Positions 50,591 through 59,595 are shown, counted from the stretch's first letter. The stretch: 64,000 nucleotides of DNA from Peribacillus frigoritolerans (GCF_030676415.1 NZ_JAUUTW010000005.1:124001-188000); one strand, 5' to 3'. Translations and numbers: made by a program. The notes: generated by a model from the sequence alone, not told the origin.

Positions 50591-50625
50591 CAAAAGGCAC
50601 TTATTTTTTAGGTAAGTGCCTTTTG
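50591..50625 (-). terminator. Hairpin between ahpC and the reductase gene
   Basis: CAAAAGGCACTTA/TAAGTGCCTTTTG followed by TTTTTC on the minus strand; would end or attenuate ahpC transcripts so that peroxiredoxin exceeds reductase. Confidence 0.8.
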
Positions 50626-50718
50626 CCATAAGATCTTATAGGACGAATTGTCCCAGTAATCGTAATCAATGCTGGGTATGGTTCCATTACCTGTAGAAAT
50701 GGACCATCCCATTAAAAA

Positions 50719-51282
50719 TTAAAGTTTACCTACAAGGTCTAGGCTTGGTTCAAGAGTAGCTTCACCTGGAGTCCATTTTGCAGGGCAAACTTTATCCCCA
50801 TGTTCCGCTACGAATTGTGCAGCTTGAACTTTTCTTACAAGTTCTTCAGCATTACGGCCAATTCCTAGGTCATTAATTTCGTATGCTTTAATTTGTCCTT
50901 CTGGATTTACGATGAAAGTTCCACGTAGAGCCAATCCATCTTCTTCAATCAATACACCGAATTGACGGGATAAAACGTTCGCTGGGTCAGCTAACATTGG
51001 ATATTGGATTTTACCGATTGTATCAGTAGCATCGGCCCATCCTTTGTGGCTGAAATGAGTATCTGTTGAAACTGAGTAAACTTCACAACCAATTTCCTTG
51101 AATGTTTCATAGTTATCTTGAAGATCAGCTAATTCAGTTGGACATACGAAGGAGAAGTCAGCTGGGTAGAAAAAGAATACTGCCCATTTTCCTTTAACAT
51201 CTTCAAGTGTAACCTCTTTGAATTCTCCTGCATGGTAAGCTTGTACTTTAAAATCTTCAACTTGTTTATTGATCAATGACAT
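50719..51282 (-). CDS. ahpC: Alkyl hydroperoxide reductase subunit C (peroxiredoxin)
   Basis: 2-Cys peroxiredoxin that reduces H2O2 and organic peroxides. 187 residues with peroxidatic Cys in FSFVCPTEL and resolving Cys in KVCPAKW, and the FFYPADF lead-in. Start follows GGAGG. Preceded by a PerR box and followed by the AhpF-like reductase. Confidence 0.96.
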   Translation of the reverse strand: MSLINKQVEDFKVQAYHAGEFKEVTLEDVKGKWAVFFFYPADFSFVCPTELADLQDNYETFKEIGCEVYSVSTDTHFSHKGWADATDTIGKIQYPMLADPANVLSRQFGVLIEEDGLALRGTFIVNPEGQIKAYEINDLGIGRNAEELVRKVQAAQFVAEHGDKVCPAKWTPGEATLEPSLDLVGKL

Positions 51283-51323
51283 AATAAATTCCTCCAATAG
51301 CTAATTTTTTTATCTGCTCCTGT

Positions 51324-51356
51324 TTATAATAATTATTAAATAGAAACTAGTCAATA
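51324..51356 (-). promoter_or_regulatory. ahpC promoter with PerR box
   Basis: Minus strand TTGACT, 17-base spacer, TATTAT. The -10 region is covered by TTATAATAATTATTA (51324-51338), one mismatch from the PerR consensus TTATAATNATTATAA, so peroxide-inducible derepression is expected. Confidence 0.8.
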
Positions 51357-51657
51357 AATATACCTTAATAATTTTTAAGTTCACAAATTGGTCACAGTTT
51401 TTATATTGATATAAATTAATTATTTTAAAAAAACCCATAATACTTTAAAGTAGCATATTTAACACATTTCCAATGTTATTTCAAGGGTTTAAATAAGACA
51501 CATGCTCATTATTTCGTGAGATGATATCATCTCCTTTTCAATAAAATTATAATATCCAAATGAGAATCCATAAGTCGCTTTCAAATAAAATTTTTCAGGT
51601 CCTCCTTCATACCTTTCCCATTTTTTCCCTAAAAAATTCTCGATACAAAATTTCAGG
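51357..51657. other. Interval between ahpC promoter and sodF terminator
   Basis: AT-rich DNA without a credible coding frame, RNA structure or repeat that I can see. Confidence 0.5.
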
Positions 51658-51690
51658 CAAAAAAAAAAAAAACGAACCTTTACGGTTCGT
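51658..51690 (-). terminator. Terminator after the sodF-like gene
   Basis: CGAACC-GTAAA-GGTTCG with a run of about 14 T on the minus strand. Confidence 0.85.
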
Positions 51691-51734
51691 ATATTTGTAA
51701 TTGGTTCTCCAAAGACATTCCTGTATTTTATCAG

Positions 51735-52610
51735 TTATTGCCTTTTCCAAATAAGCTTTTTCGCTTCGGTGAACCTCACTGCTGTTTTCGGCCAGTTTAC
51801 AACGTCCCACCATTTGTCCACATAGGATGCCCGATTATTTTTATATTGCAGGTAATAAGCATGTTCCCATACATCAAGAACAAGAATTGGGATCGTATCC
51901 CACTGGGTCAAAACCATATGCAATTCCGATTGAAGTATTTCTAGCCGCCGCGAACGCGGAACCCAGACTAAAATCGCCCAGCCAACACCTTCCACTTGTT
52001 TAGCCGCTTCACTAAAATGACTTTTAAAAGCAGCAAAGCTTCCAAAATCCTTCTCAATCTGTTTAAGTAAATCACCCCTTGGCTGTCCGCTGCCTCCCGG
52101 AATCATCACTTCCCAGAACAGCGTATGGAGATAATGGCCTGACCCATGAAAGGCTGCTTCCTTTTCCCAATGTTTCAACAAGGAAAAATCATTCGTTTCC
52201 CTCGCTTTTTTCATCATCAATTCCGCTTTATTCAGACCATCGACATATGTTTGATGATGCTTATCATGGTGCAGATACATGATTTCCCTTGAAATCGTCG
52301 GTTCCAACGCATCATAGGCATAAGGTAACGGCGGTAGCGTATGCTTCCCAATCGGCACTGATTGCCTTTCCTGTATACTGAATTCTCTAGCGAGTTCTTC
52401 AATTTCCTCGTAGACCCGAGCCATCTCTTCTTCAATCAGGACCATATCCTCATAATCCATTTCTTCCCCATCCATATCTTTTGCCAACTCGGAAAGCCGT
52501 TCAATATTTGACAGCAATGGCGAATCGGTGATATCGATCTTCTCAAGATATTCCATCACTCCATCAACCCAATCACTTACCTCTTTAGCATAATCTCTTA
52601 CATCAGACAT
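51735..52610 (-). CDS. sodF: Fe/Mn superoxide dismutase-like protein with N-terminal extension
   Basis: 291 residues. The N-terminal ~88 residues are an acidic helical extension; the remainder is an Fe/Mn SOD domain with YLHHDKHHQTYV, HGSGHYLHTLFWEV and DVWEHAYY, which supply the four metal ligands. Length and layout fit B. subtilis SodF rather than the ~202-residue SodA. In GSGHYLHTLFW the usual Asn of GGHANHSLFW is Leu, so activity and metal preference are uncertain. Stands near ahpC, giving an oxidative-stress cluster. Confidence 0.85.
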   Translation of the reverse strand: MSDVRDYAKEVSDWVDGVMEYLEKIDITDSPLLSNIERLSELAKDMDGEEMDYEDMVLIEEEMARVYEEIEELAREFSIQERQSVPIGKHTLPPLPYAYDALEPTISREIMYLHHDKHHQTYVDGLNKAELMMKKARETNDFSLLKHWEKEAAFHGSGHYLHTLFWEVMIPGGSGQPRGDLLKQIEKDFGSFAAFKSHFSEAAKQVEGVGWAILVWVPRSRRLEILQSELHMVLTQWDTIPILVLDVWEHAYYLQYKNNRASYVDKWWDVVNWPKTAVRFTEAKKLIWKRQ

Positions 52611-52694
52611 CTTGCAACCTCCTCCTAACCTTTATGCACATAAATCATCAAAGTATTTTATGTTTCGATTAAGCGGAGATTCCATTTATAGCTA

Positions 52695-52730
52695 AAAAAA
52701 CAGCGAGGCCTATTAAGCCTAGCTGTTTCA
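52695..52730 (-). terminator. Terminator after ypuI
   Basis: AACAGCTAGGC/GCCTCGCTGTT stem followed by TTTTT on the minus strand. Confidence 0.8.
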
Positions 52731-53219
52731 TTATCTGGACTGTAACATTTTCGTCCGGTAATCCGTTTCATAAAACTCCAATTCTTCACGCATGGTCTGG
52801 AATCCACTTTCCACGGCCTTCAGAATGGATATTATGCTGTCAGGTACACTTTGGTGAAATTTAATCGAGTTTTTTCCTGTATAGGCAGATCTGCTGTCCT
52901 CAAACCACCGATCTGATTTTGGGGAAAAGTATTCTTCGATACATTGATGATAAACTCTATAAAGCGTCTTTTCAGCTGCAGCTTTATTGAAAACATCATT
53001 TTTTAGAACGATTTGGCAAGCCTCCAAGCCCTCTTCACAACTTACAAGCATTCTTCTTAAACTGGAAAGGATCCCTTTATAATAGGTTTCATCCCCGCTT
53101 TTTTCCTCTTGCAGCTTAGAATAGGTCGTCTCATTTATAAATTCTTCTAGTTGAGCCACTGTCGTTTCTAAAAAGCCTTTTACATCCTCAAGCTGAGATT
53201 TTACCAATGTATTCCCCAA
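52731..53219 (-). CDS. ypuI: DUF3907 protein YpuI
   Basis: About 162 residues, all-helical and soluble, with the family-typical YHQCIEEYFSPKSDRWFEDSRSAYTGKNSI block. Function unknown. A TTG start (preceded by GAGGAGGG at seven bases) is chosen because it aligns with the B. subtilis N-terminus; the longer ATG frame overlaps the next gene. Located near scpAB as in B. subtilis. Confidence 0.82.
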   Translation of the reverse strand: MGNTLVKSQLEDVKGFLETTVAQLEEFINETTYSKLQEEKSGDETYYKGILSSLRRMLVSCEEGLEACQIVLKNDVFNKAAAEKTLYRVYHQCIEEYFSPKSDRWFEDSRSAYTGKNSIKFHQSVPDSIISILKAVESGFQTMREELEFYETDYRTKMLQSR

Positions 53220-53241
53220 CCGTGAACCCTCCTCAAAATGA

Positions 53242-53658
53242 TTAAGATTGAATATAATAGTCAACATGTGATTCTATATCATATGGTTTAGCTTGGTCAA
53301 TAGATATAAACACTTTCTCCAATTTTTCAAAATCTATATTTTCGAAATAACCAGACAGCTCTTTTTCTGCATTTATATATATACGTTTTCGGTTAACCAG
53401 GCTCGGGTCTTTGAGTAGACAGACCATGGCAATGATATCAGCCATATAAATATCTCTGGTATGGCTTTTGAATATAGGATTGGCGGGATATGGGGTCCAA
53501 CGAGTGACCATCTCATCAAAATAGCGAAGATACAGGACATTCAGCGTCTTTTCTTCTCCATCCTTTATGTATTGTATAACGGATCGATTAAAGAAGTCCT
53601 CAGGTGAATTTGACTTTTCCTTTTCAAGCCCAAATCCATTGCATGCTACAATTTGCAC
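53242..53658 (-). CDS. Unrecognised conserved-looking protein
   Basis: About 138 residues from a GTG with GGAGGG at seven bases. Begins QIVACNGFGLEKEKSNSPEDFFNRSVIQYI, mixed alpha/beta composition, no membrane segment or signal peptide, no motif I know. The site and its tight placement between scpB and ypuI support expression. No B. subtilis counterpart comes to mind at this position. Confidence 0.6.
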   Translation of the reverse strand: MQIVACNGFGLEKEKSNSPEDFFNRSVIQYIKDGEEKTLNVLYLRYFDEMVTRWTPYPANPIFKSHTRDIYMADIIAMVCLLKDPSLVNRKRIYINAEKELSGYFENIDFEKLEKVFISIDQAKPYDIESHVDYYIQS

Positions 53659-53713
53659 CCGCGATCCCTCCGCATTCATTTTTTTCTATATTATCACAAT
53701 TTAAAGAAAAATG

Positions 53714-54295
53714 TTATTCGATTGTTTGCTGAAATTTTTCAAAAAACAGATCGGCTTCACCATTTTCAAAGCTATCATCCGAATTATCGGCGAGAGGCGG
53801 TAATTCATCTATGGAATTCAGGCCGAAGTAATCCAAAAACTCTTTTGTTGTCCCATATAAATAAGCCCGGCCCGAGCCTTCAGCACGTCCGACCTCTTTT
53901 ATTAAGACTTTAGTGACAAGTGTATGAATGGGGCGTTCCGTTTTCACTCCGCGAATTTCATCAATTTCAGCTCTGGTAATCGGCTGCTTATAGGCAATGA
54001 TTGCGAGTGTTTCCAAAGCCGCCTGGGACAAGCCTTGAGTGCTTGATGTTTCCACTAGTCTTTTCAAGTAATCCGAGTGCTCTTTCTTTGTCGTCATCTG
54101 GTAAACACCCGCTATTTCCATCACCTGAATCCCGCGTACATCCGATATATATTCTTCCTTTAAACTTTCAACGATGTCCGTTGCTTGATATTCCGTAATT
54201 TCCAGGACAGAGGCAATTTGTTTGACGGATAGCCCTTCATCTCCGGCAGCAAACAATAATGCCTCAAGAATCCCTTTCCAATTAATGACTTCCAA
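53714..54295 (-). CDS. scpB: Segregation and condensation protein B
   Basis: 193-residue subunit of the SMC-ScpAB condensin. Tandem winged-helix domains: VKQIASVLEI and LETLAIIAYKQPITRAEIDEIRGV, the latter the ScpB hallmark. Overlaps scpA by 14 bases. Confidence 0.96.
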   Translation of the reverse strand: MEVINWKGILEALLFAAGDEGLSVKQIASVLEITEYQATDIVESLKEEYISDVRGIQVMEIAGVYQMTTKKEHSDYLKRLVETSSTQGLSQAALETLAIIAYKQPITRAEIDEIRGVKTERPIHTLVTKVLIKEVGRAEGSGRAYLYGTTKEFLDYFGLNSIDELPPLADNSDDSFENGEADLFFEKFQQTIE

Positions 54296-55049
54296 CTGGT
54301 TCTACACCTTCCTTAGCAGCAATCATGATCTCCGAAAAATTATCTTCCTGTTCAACGATGATTTCATTTAATTTCATCAGTTCCAGCACCGCCATAAAAG
54401 TGATGACGATATGCTCTTTAACCGGGAGCGAAAACAGTTCAAAAAAACTTTTCTTCCCTTTTATTGATTGTAACTCAATCATGATTTCATCCATTCGTTT
54501 CTCTATCGATATCTCTTGTTTCGTTACTTTCGTGTAAAGCGGCTTTTGAATTTTTTGCCTTCGCAGCAGTTTTTGCAGAGCCCCCAACATATCGTATAGA
54601 CTTATATTCAACTCTTGTTTATCACTTTCCGCTTCTTTAACATAAACAGATAAATCACTTGGGGGTTTGGTGAACATCAAGCTTCTTTCTTCTTCCATCC
54701 CTTTAAATTCTTCGGCTGCATATTTATACTTTTTATATTCTAATAGTTTTTCCACAAGCTCATCCCGTGGATCTTCCTCAAATAATTCCCCATCTTCATC
54801 AATCATTAGTTCATCTTCATGCTTTGGAAGCAACATTTTACTCTTGATGGCAAGCAGTGTTGCAGCCATCACCAGATATTCACTGGCCACATCCAATTCC
54901 AGATGCTGCATCGTATGGATGTAACCTAGGTATTGGTCTGTAATATCAGCCATCGGAATATCGTAGATGTCTATTTCCAGGCGATTAATCAAATGCAGGA
55001 GTAAATCCATCGGACCTTCGAAAGCGTCAATTTTTATATTATAACCCAT
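54282..55049 (-). CDS. scpA: Segregation and condensation protein A (kleisin)
   Basis: 255-residue kleisin bridging the SMC heads. N-terminal FEGPMDLLLHLINRLEIDIYDIPMADITDQYL and C-terminal VITFMAVLELMKLNEI are typical. First gene of the scpA-scpB pair. Confidence 0.96.
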   Translation of the reverse strand: MGYNIKIDAFEGPMDLLLHLINRLEIDIYDIPMADITDQYLGYIHTMQHLELDVASEYLVMAATLLAIKSKMLLPKHEDELMIDEDGELFEEDPRDELVEKLLEYKKYKYAAEEFKGMEEERSLMFTKPPSDLSVYVKEAESDKQELNISLYDMLGALQKLLRRQKIQKPLYTKVTKQEISIEKRMDEIMIELQSIKGKKSFFELFSLPVKEHIVITFMAVLELMKLNEIIVEQEDNFSEIMIAAKEGVEPVGSH

Positions 55050-55218
55050 TAAATTACCTCATTTAAATCTAATTGGCCGATATAGACCTATTTCTTTTAC
55101 TAATCAAGTATAGTGGATTGCCGCCCTTTATCCAAATAATAATTTACTGCCCTTAGAAAAGTTTTTATTTGGGATTACCGTCAAATGGGTCGTTGCCCAA
55201 TCACATTCCGAAATCCAA

Positions 55219-55227
55219 CATAACCTA
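55219..55227 (+). promoter_or_regulatory. Candidate sigma-K -10 element
   Basis: CATAACCTA fits CATANNNTA, with an AC-containing -35 region about 14 bases upstream; precedes the small YjcZ-like gene. Confidence 0.5.
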
Positions 55228-55264
55228 GAAATGTAAGAATCGCAGAACAAAGGAGGTACTCATT

Positions 55265-55357
55265 ATGGGTGCAGGTGGTTTTGGAAACGGCGGCGGATTC
55301 GCGTTTATTGTAGTATTGTTCATTTTATTAGTTATTGTCGGTGCTTCTTGGTGTTAA
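55265..55357 (+). CDS. YjcZ/SscA-like 30-aa sporulation peptide
   Basis: Gly-rich N-terminus (MGAGGFGNGGGFAF) followed by a hydrophobic helix (IVVLFILLVIVGASWC), the pattern of YjcZ-family spore peptides. AAAGGAGGT precedes the ATG; terminator follows. Probably a spore-coat or spore-membrane component made in the mother cell. Confidence 0.85.
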   Translation: MGAGGFGNGGGFAFIVVLFILLVIVGASWC

Positions 55358-55373
55358 TTGAAGACTGATGAAT

Positions 55374-55410
55374 CAAGCTGATTGCCTTGCAATCGGCTTT
55401 CTTTATTTTC
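55374..55410 (+). terminator. Terminator after the YjcZ-like gene
   Basis: AGCTGATTG-CCTTG-CAATCGGCT followed by TTCTTTATTTT. Confidence 0.75.
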
Positions 55411-55524
55411 CAAGAAAAAATTCTATGCTAAACTTAGTGAGTATACATAGCGGGTGTTAAGCTATAAGAAAATGGCTTTTTGCCTTACCTTACTTGATTC
55501 CATCAAACAAAAGGGGTGCTCCTA

Positions 55525-56061
55525 TTGAATTACGCGGAAGACTACCTTTCTTTCCTTGTCCATTTCCATGCGACAAGGGATTACTTCGAATGTCATGAAA
55601 TTCTTGAAGAATATTGGAAGGAAATCGCACCAAAAGAGCGTGACTCTCATTGGGTCGGGCTCATTCAAATTGCGGTTGCCCTGTATCATGATCGCAGGGG
55701 AAACAAAAAGGGGGCTGCAAGGACCCTGTCTAAAGCCCTGGCAAATCTCCACCTTAAAAAGGCCGAGCTCCTGAAGTTGGGACTCGATCCAGAACGACTG
55801 TTCAAATTGCTCGAGGACACCCATGAGCGAATGTTATCACAAAAGCCATATAAAAGCATTAATCTGCCGATAGCGGATCAAGGCTTGATCGAAAAATGCC
55901 AGTCCATGTGTTTGCAAGAAGGGTACATATGGGCTGCAGATAGCGACATGGCTAATTCATCAATAGTTGATAAGCATCTAATGCGTGACCGTTCGGATGT
56001 CATTTCAGAAAGGGCTCGGCAGCTATCCCTTCGAAAAACAAGAATGGAGGACCGCCCTTAA
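55525..56061 (+). CDS. ypuF: DUF309 protein YpuF
   Basis: About 178 residues, helical, with the DUF309 core YFECHEILEEYWKE and HWVGLIQIAVALYHDRRGN (His/Glu residues suggest metal or phosphate chemistry; function unknown). Start taken as TTG after AAAGGGG; an in-frame GTG three codons earlier lies inside the site. Near scpA, as in B. subtilis. Confidence 0.85.
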   Translation: MNYAEDYLSFLVHFHATRDYFECHEILEEYWKEIAPKERDSHWVGLIQIAVALYHDRRGNKKGAARTLSKALANLHLKKAELLKLGLDPERLFKLLEDTHERMLSQKPYKSINLPIADQGLIEKCQSMCLQEGYIWAADSDMANSSIVDKHLMRDRSDVISERARQLSLRKTRMEDRP

Positions 56062-56076
56062 AGGTGGTCCTCCATT
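56043..56076. terminator. Hairpin shared by convergent ypuF and ribT
   Basis: AATGGAGGACC/GGTCCTCCATT stem overlapping the ypuF stop; poor T-tract. Confidence 0.6.
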
Positions 56077-56088
56077 CAACTTTCATAT

Positions 56089-56460
<372 letters not shown>

Positions 56461-56589
56461 TTATTATCTTCCTGTTTCCAATTAATTTGCTTTGAATAAT
56501 AATCCTCACATATAACATTTACATCATACATAAAAACCTCGTTCGTTTCAACATCACTTTCAGCACTTGATTTATCGATGTGCTATATG

Positions 56590-56676
56590 CTAAGCGATAA
56601 ACAGCCAGTATATGATTCCCCACATCAAAGCGATAATAAGCATCATAAGTAAAAGAGTCTTATTACTTTTCCTCAT
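56590..56676 (-). CDS. 28-aa single-helix membrane peptide
   Basis: Begins MRKSNKTLLLMM and consists almost wholly of one membrane helix after a basic start, a common layout for small Bacillus membrane peptides. AAAGGGAG lies upstream at workable spacing. No family recognised. Confidence 0.5.
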   Translation of the reverse strand: MRKSNKTLLLMMLIIALMWGIIYWLFIA

Positions 56677-57014
56677 CCCATACTCCCTTTATGAATGGTC
56701 CAAATATTTAAATAACGAATTCATTCTACTATAACTTAACACAATCTGACAAATATCCTTGCAATCTTGCTTCGATTTTACTACATTGGTAAAGTGATCT
56801 AGGTTCATAGAGTGCCCTCTTAGGTATAAAAGACAAAGATACACCCAACTTCTTCGTTAAAAGAACGTAGCTATCTTGGGCTATATAAATTTTTTTCAGG
56901 AAAATATGTATCTTTTTTATCCTTTGTTTCGTCAAATACTATGAATCTGATTTAAAGTGCCGCCCTTTTATTGAAAGATTCCCAATTCAGCAGGAAAAGT
57001 TAAGGAGGATTATC
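56677..57014. other. Upstream region of ypuA
   Basis: No gene supported. AT-rich; contains a TTTCGTC segment (about 56925-56933) that could be the -10 of an ECF promoter, but no matching -35 at proper distance is clear. Confidence 0.35.
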
Positions 57015-57884
57015 ATGAAAAAAATGAATAAATGGGTCATTGTAACCATTTTATTATGTCTATTATTGCCATATAAAGCTTTTGCAGATGCAGCTGTTGG
57101 TGAAATGATTGTCACACTTGGTGAGAATTTGACAAATGAACAAAAAAATATGATTTTATCAGAAATGAAAGCGCCAAATGATGTTGAGGTTCTAACGGTT
57201 ACAAATGCGGAAGAGCATGAATACTTAGGAGACTATATCGCTAGCCGTCTGATCGGTACAAAAGCGATTTCATCTTCTGCCATTACTTTGGAGGAAAAAG
57301 GTACCGGACTTAAACTGGAGTCGAAAAACATTAACTGGGTTTCCGATGAAATGTATATCAATGCACTGGCCACTGCTGGAGTAAAAGATGCTACCGTTTA
57401 TGTCACCGCACCTATACCCGTTTCCGGTACAGCGGCTTTGACAGGAGTCATTAAAGCCTATGAAATCTCTGCCGACAAGAAGATTCCTGAAGATGTGAAA
57501 CAGGCTGCGAATGAAGAAATGGTGAAAACAGCAAAATTGGGTGACGAAATCGGTACAGAAGAAGCCTCTGCACTGGTTACGAAAATCAAAGAGGAAATGG
57601 CTGCAAATCCACCAGCCAATACTGAAGAAGTCCGCGAGGTTGTCGAGTCTTCAGCAAAAGACCTTGGAATCGCCTTAAATGATGATCAAGTTCAAAGTTT
57701 AATTGATTTATTCAATAAGCTAAAAGAATTGGATATTGATTGGAACGCTGTCGGTGATCAGCTTACTGCAGCTAAAGATAAACTTTCCAATTTTCTTGAA
57801 TCCGAAGAGGGTCAATCATTTCTGGATAAATTGAAAGAAGTCTTCAGTAGTTTAATAGACGCGATCAAGTCACTTTTCAGCTGA
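57015..57884 (+). CDS. ypuA: Secreted DUF1002 protein YpuA
   Basis: 289 residues with a cleavable signal peptide (cleavage near AFADA, residue 24-26), then the DUF1002 domain and a helical Glu/Lys-rich tail. Extracytoplasmic; function unknown. AAGGAGG precedes the ATG. Same neighbourhood as in B. subtilis between lysA and the rib/scp genes. Confidence 0.9.
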   Translation: MKKMNKWVIVTILLCLLLPYKAFADAAVGEMIVTLGENLTNEQKNMILSEMKAPNDVEVLTVTNAEEHEYLGDYIASRLIGTKAISSSAITLEEKGTGLKLESKNINWVSDEMYINALATAGVKDATVYVTAPIPVSGTAALTGVIKAYEISADKKIPEDVKQAANEEMVKTAKLGDEIGTEEASALVTKIKEEMAANPPANTEEVREVVESSAKDLGIALNDDQVQSLIDLFNKLKELDIDWNAVGDQLTAAKDKLSNFLESEEGQSFLDKLKEVFSSLIDAIKSLFS

Positions 57885-57894
57885 ATCAAATAAA

Positions 57895-57918
57895 AAAGGA
57901 TGGCCAATGCCATCCTTT
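57895..57918. repeat. Left 24-bp direct repeat (ypuA/lysA terminator hairpin) flanking element B
   Basis: AAAGGATGGC-CAAT-GCCATCCTTT; an exact copy lies at 58240-58263. The left copy has the A-tract on its outer side, the right copy the T-tract, as if one bidirectional terminator had been duplicated by insertion. Confidence 0.85.
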
Positions 57919-58239
57919 CAGACTGTGGGTAAACTCGATGAAAATCGAGTTTGCCCACAGTTTTTTTATAGCTGTACAATTTGACCGTTGATTTCCACTC
58001 CGGACACTCGCTTTCCGCGGGCGGTCCGGGTGCCCCCTCGGCGCCATTGCGCCTGCGTGGTCTCCCTTGGACGCGCTTTTCCCGTAGGAGTCTCGTACCT
58101 TCCGTTCCAATCAACTTTGTTTTAACATTTAGATAGAAACCATACCTGAGGAGTTGAAGGTATTGCTTTGGGTCAATTGGTTCGGAAACATCATTTGATT
58201 AAAGTTACGTTTTCCAAAGCCCTTTTATCTACAAAACTG
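57919..58239 (+). mobile_element. Internally deleted IS1182-like element (copy B)
   Basis: 321 bases with termini CAG...CTG between the hairpin repeats. Left end: AAACTCGAT-GAAA-ATCGAGTTT hairpin with T-tract, then the conserved leader (57987-58115) through TTTAGATAGAA. After that a decayed transposase start reads VEGIALGQLVRKHHLIKV (58154-58207), aligning with LEMITLDQLVPANHLVRKM of the intact copy. Confidence 0.8.
57987..58115 (+). repeat. Conserved structured leader repeat, copy B
   Basis: GTTGATT/AATCAAC closing stem; inner hairpin GGCGC-CATT-GCGCC; GTCC...GGAC outer inner-stem. Confidence 0.85.
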
Positions 58240-58263
58240 AAAGGATGGCCAATGCCATCCTTT
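58240..58263. repeat. Right 24-bp direct repeat of the terminator hairpin
   Basis: Identical to 57895-57918; followed by TTTTT, so still a working terminator for plus-strand transcripts and a hairpin for lysA. Confidence 0.85.
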
Positions 58264-58266
58264 TTT

Positions 58267-59595
58267 TTATTTTTTATGGACGACTGCCGCTTCATGAAGG
58301 GCCAAATCCAAATGGATAAGATCTTCGTACGTCTCACGTTTGATGACCAACCGGGCTTCTCCATTTTCGGCAAAGACGACTGCCGGTCTCGGAATCCGAT
58401 TGTAATTGTTCGACATGGAATATCCATATGCCCCTGTACAAAATACCGCCAAGACATCACCGCGGCCGGCTTTTGGCAATGGTAAATCCCAAATCAACAT
58501 ATCTCCGCTTTCACAGCATTTCCCGGCAATGGACACTGTCTCTTCTACAGGGTCAAGCGGTCGATTTGCAAGAATGGCATCATACTTCGCTTCGTAAAGA
58601 GCGGGACGTAAATTATCACTCATGCCCCCATCAACGGCAATATATTTACGGACATTAGGAACTTCCTTTTCAGAACCGACCTTGTACAGTGTCACACCCG
58701 CGTCCCCGACTAATGAACGGCCAGGTTCGATCCAGATTTCAGGCATCACTAAATCAGAATCAGCAATCAGGTTCTGTACTTCCCTAACGATTTCCTCAAC
58801 ATATTGAGACGCCGGTAGCGGGTCATCCTCTTGCGTATATCGAATCCCGAATCCCCCTCCGAGATTCAATACCTTTGGTTGAAACCCTACCGAACCGTGC
58901 CAATCATTCAGCTTACCGATAATTTTTTGGGCTGCAAGAAGGAAACCGGTCGTTTGAAAGATCTGGGAACCGATATGGCAGTGCAGTCCCAGCACTTCCA
59001 AAAATTCACTTTCCAGCGCTTGTCGAAGGGCAGCTTCGGCCTGGCCGTTAATAAGATCAAAACCAAATTTCGAATCTTCTTGCCCTGTCAAAATATAATC
59101 ATGCGTATGGGCTTCGATACCTGGTGTTACACGAAGAAGGATTTTTACTTTTTGTTCACGGTTTGTACAAATTTCTCCCAACAGTGTCAACTCTGAAAAA
59201 TTATCGACTACAATACAGCCAATGTCATAATCCAAAGCCATATGTAGCTCTTCTTCACTTTTGTTATTTCCATGGAAGTGAATCCGTTCTGTTGGGAAAT
59301 TAGCCTTAATTGCCGTATACAATTCCCCCGCTGAGACAACATCGAGAGAAAGTCCCTCTTGCTCAGCCAACTGGATCATGGCAATCGAAGAAAAGGCCTT
59401 ACTTGCGTAAGCAACTTGTGCTGAAATCCCCAATTCCTCAAAAGTTCTCTTGAACCCTCTCGCCCGTTCGCGAATCAGCTCTACATCATAAACATATAAT
59501 GGTGTACCAAATTGTTCGATCAAATCGATCGTGTCCACTCCGCCAATCTCCAGATGTCCACGTTCATTGACACCACCGGTTCCGTACAAATGCAT
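58267..59595 (-). CDS. lysA: Diaminopimelate decarboxylase
   Basis: Last step of lysine synthesis. 442 residues: PLP barrel with Lys in VAYASKAF, HGNNKSEEEL, HCHIGSQI and GGGFGIRY; the C-terminal beta domain holds CESGD and the Tyr of CTGAYGYSM. Supplies lysine while draining DAP, which spores also need for peptidoglycan and dipicolinate. Downstream of spoVAF as in B. subtilis. No lysine riboswitch is seen upstream. Confidence 0.96.
   Translation of the reverse strand: MHLYGTGGVNERGHLEIGGVDTIDLIEQFGTPLYVYDVELIRERARGFKRTFEELGISAQVAYASKAFSSIAMIQLAEQEGLSLDVVSAGELYTAIKANFPTERIHFHGNNKSEEELHMALDYDIGCIVVDNFSELTLLGEICTNREQKVKILLRVTPGIEAHTHDYILTGQEDSKFGFDLINGQAEAALRQALESEFLEVLGLHCHIGSQIFQTTGFLLAAQKIIGKLNDWHGSVGFQPKVLNLGGGFGIRYTQEDDPLPASQYVEEIVREVQNLIADSDLVMPEIWIEPGRSLVGDAGVTLYKVGSEKEVPNVRKYIAVDGGMSDNLRPALYEAKYDAILANRPLDPVEETVSIAGKCCESGDMLIWDLPLPKAGRGDVLAVFCTGAYGYSMSNNYNRIPRPAVVFAENGEARLVIKRETYEDLIHLDLALHEAAVVHKK

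Noticed and set aside
51607-51813. 68-aa ORF at the sodF 3' end
   Set aside because: Spans the sodF terminator and T-tract and overlaps the end of the SOD gene; no site.
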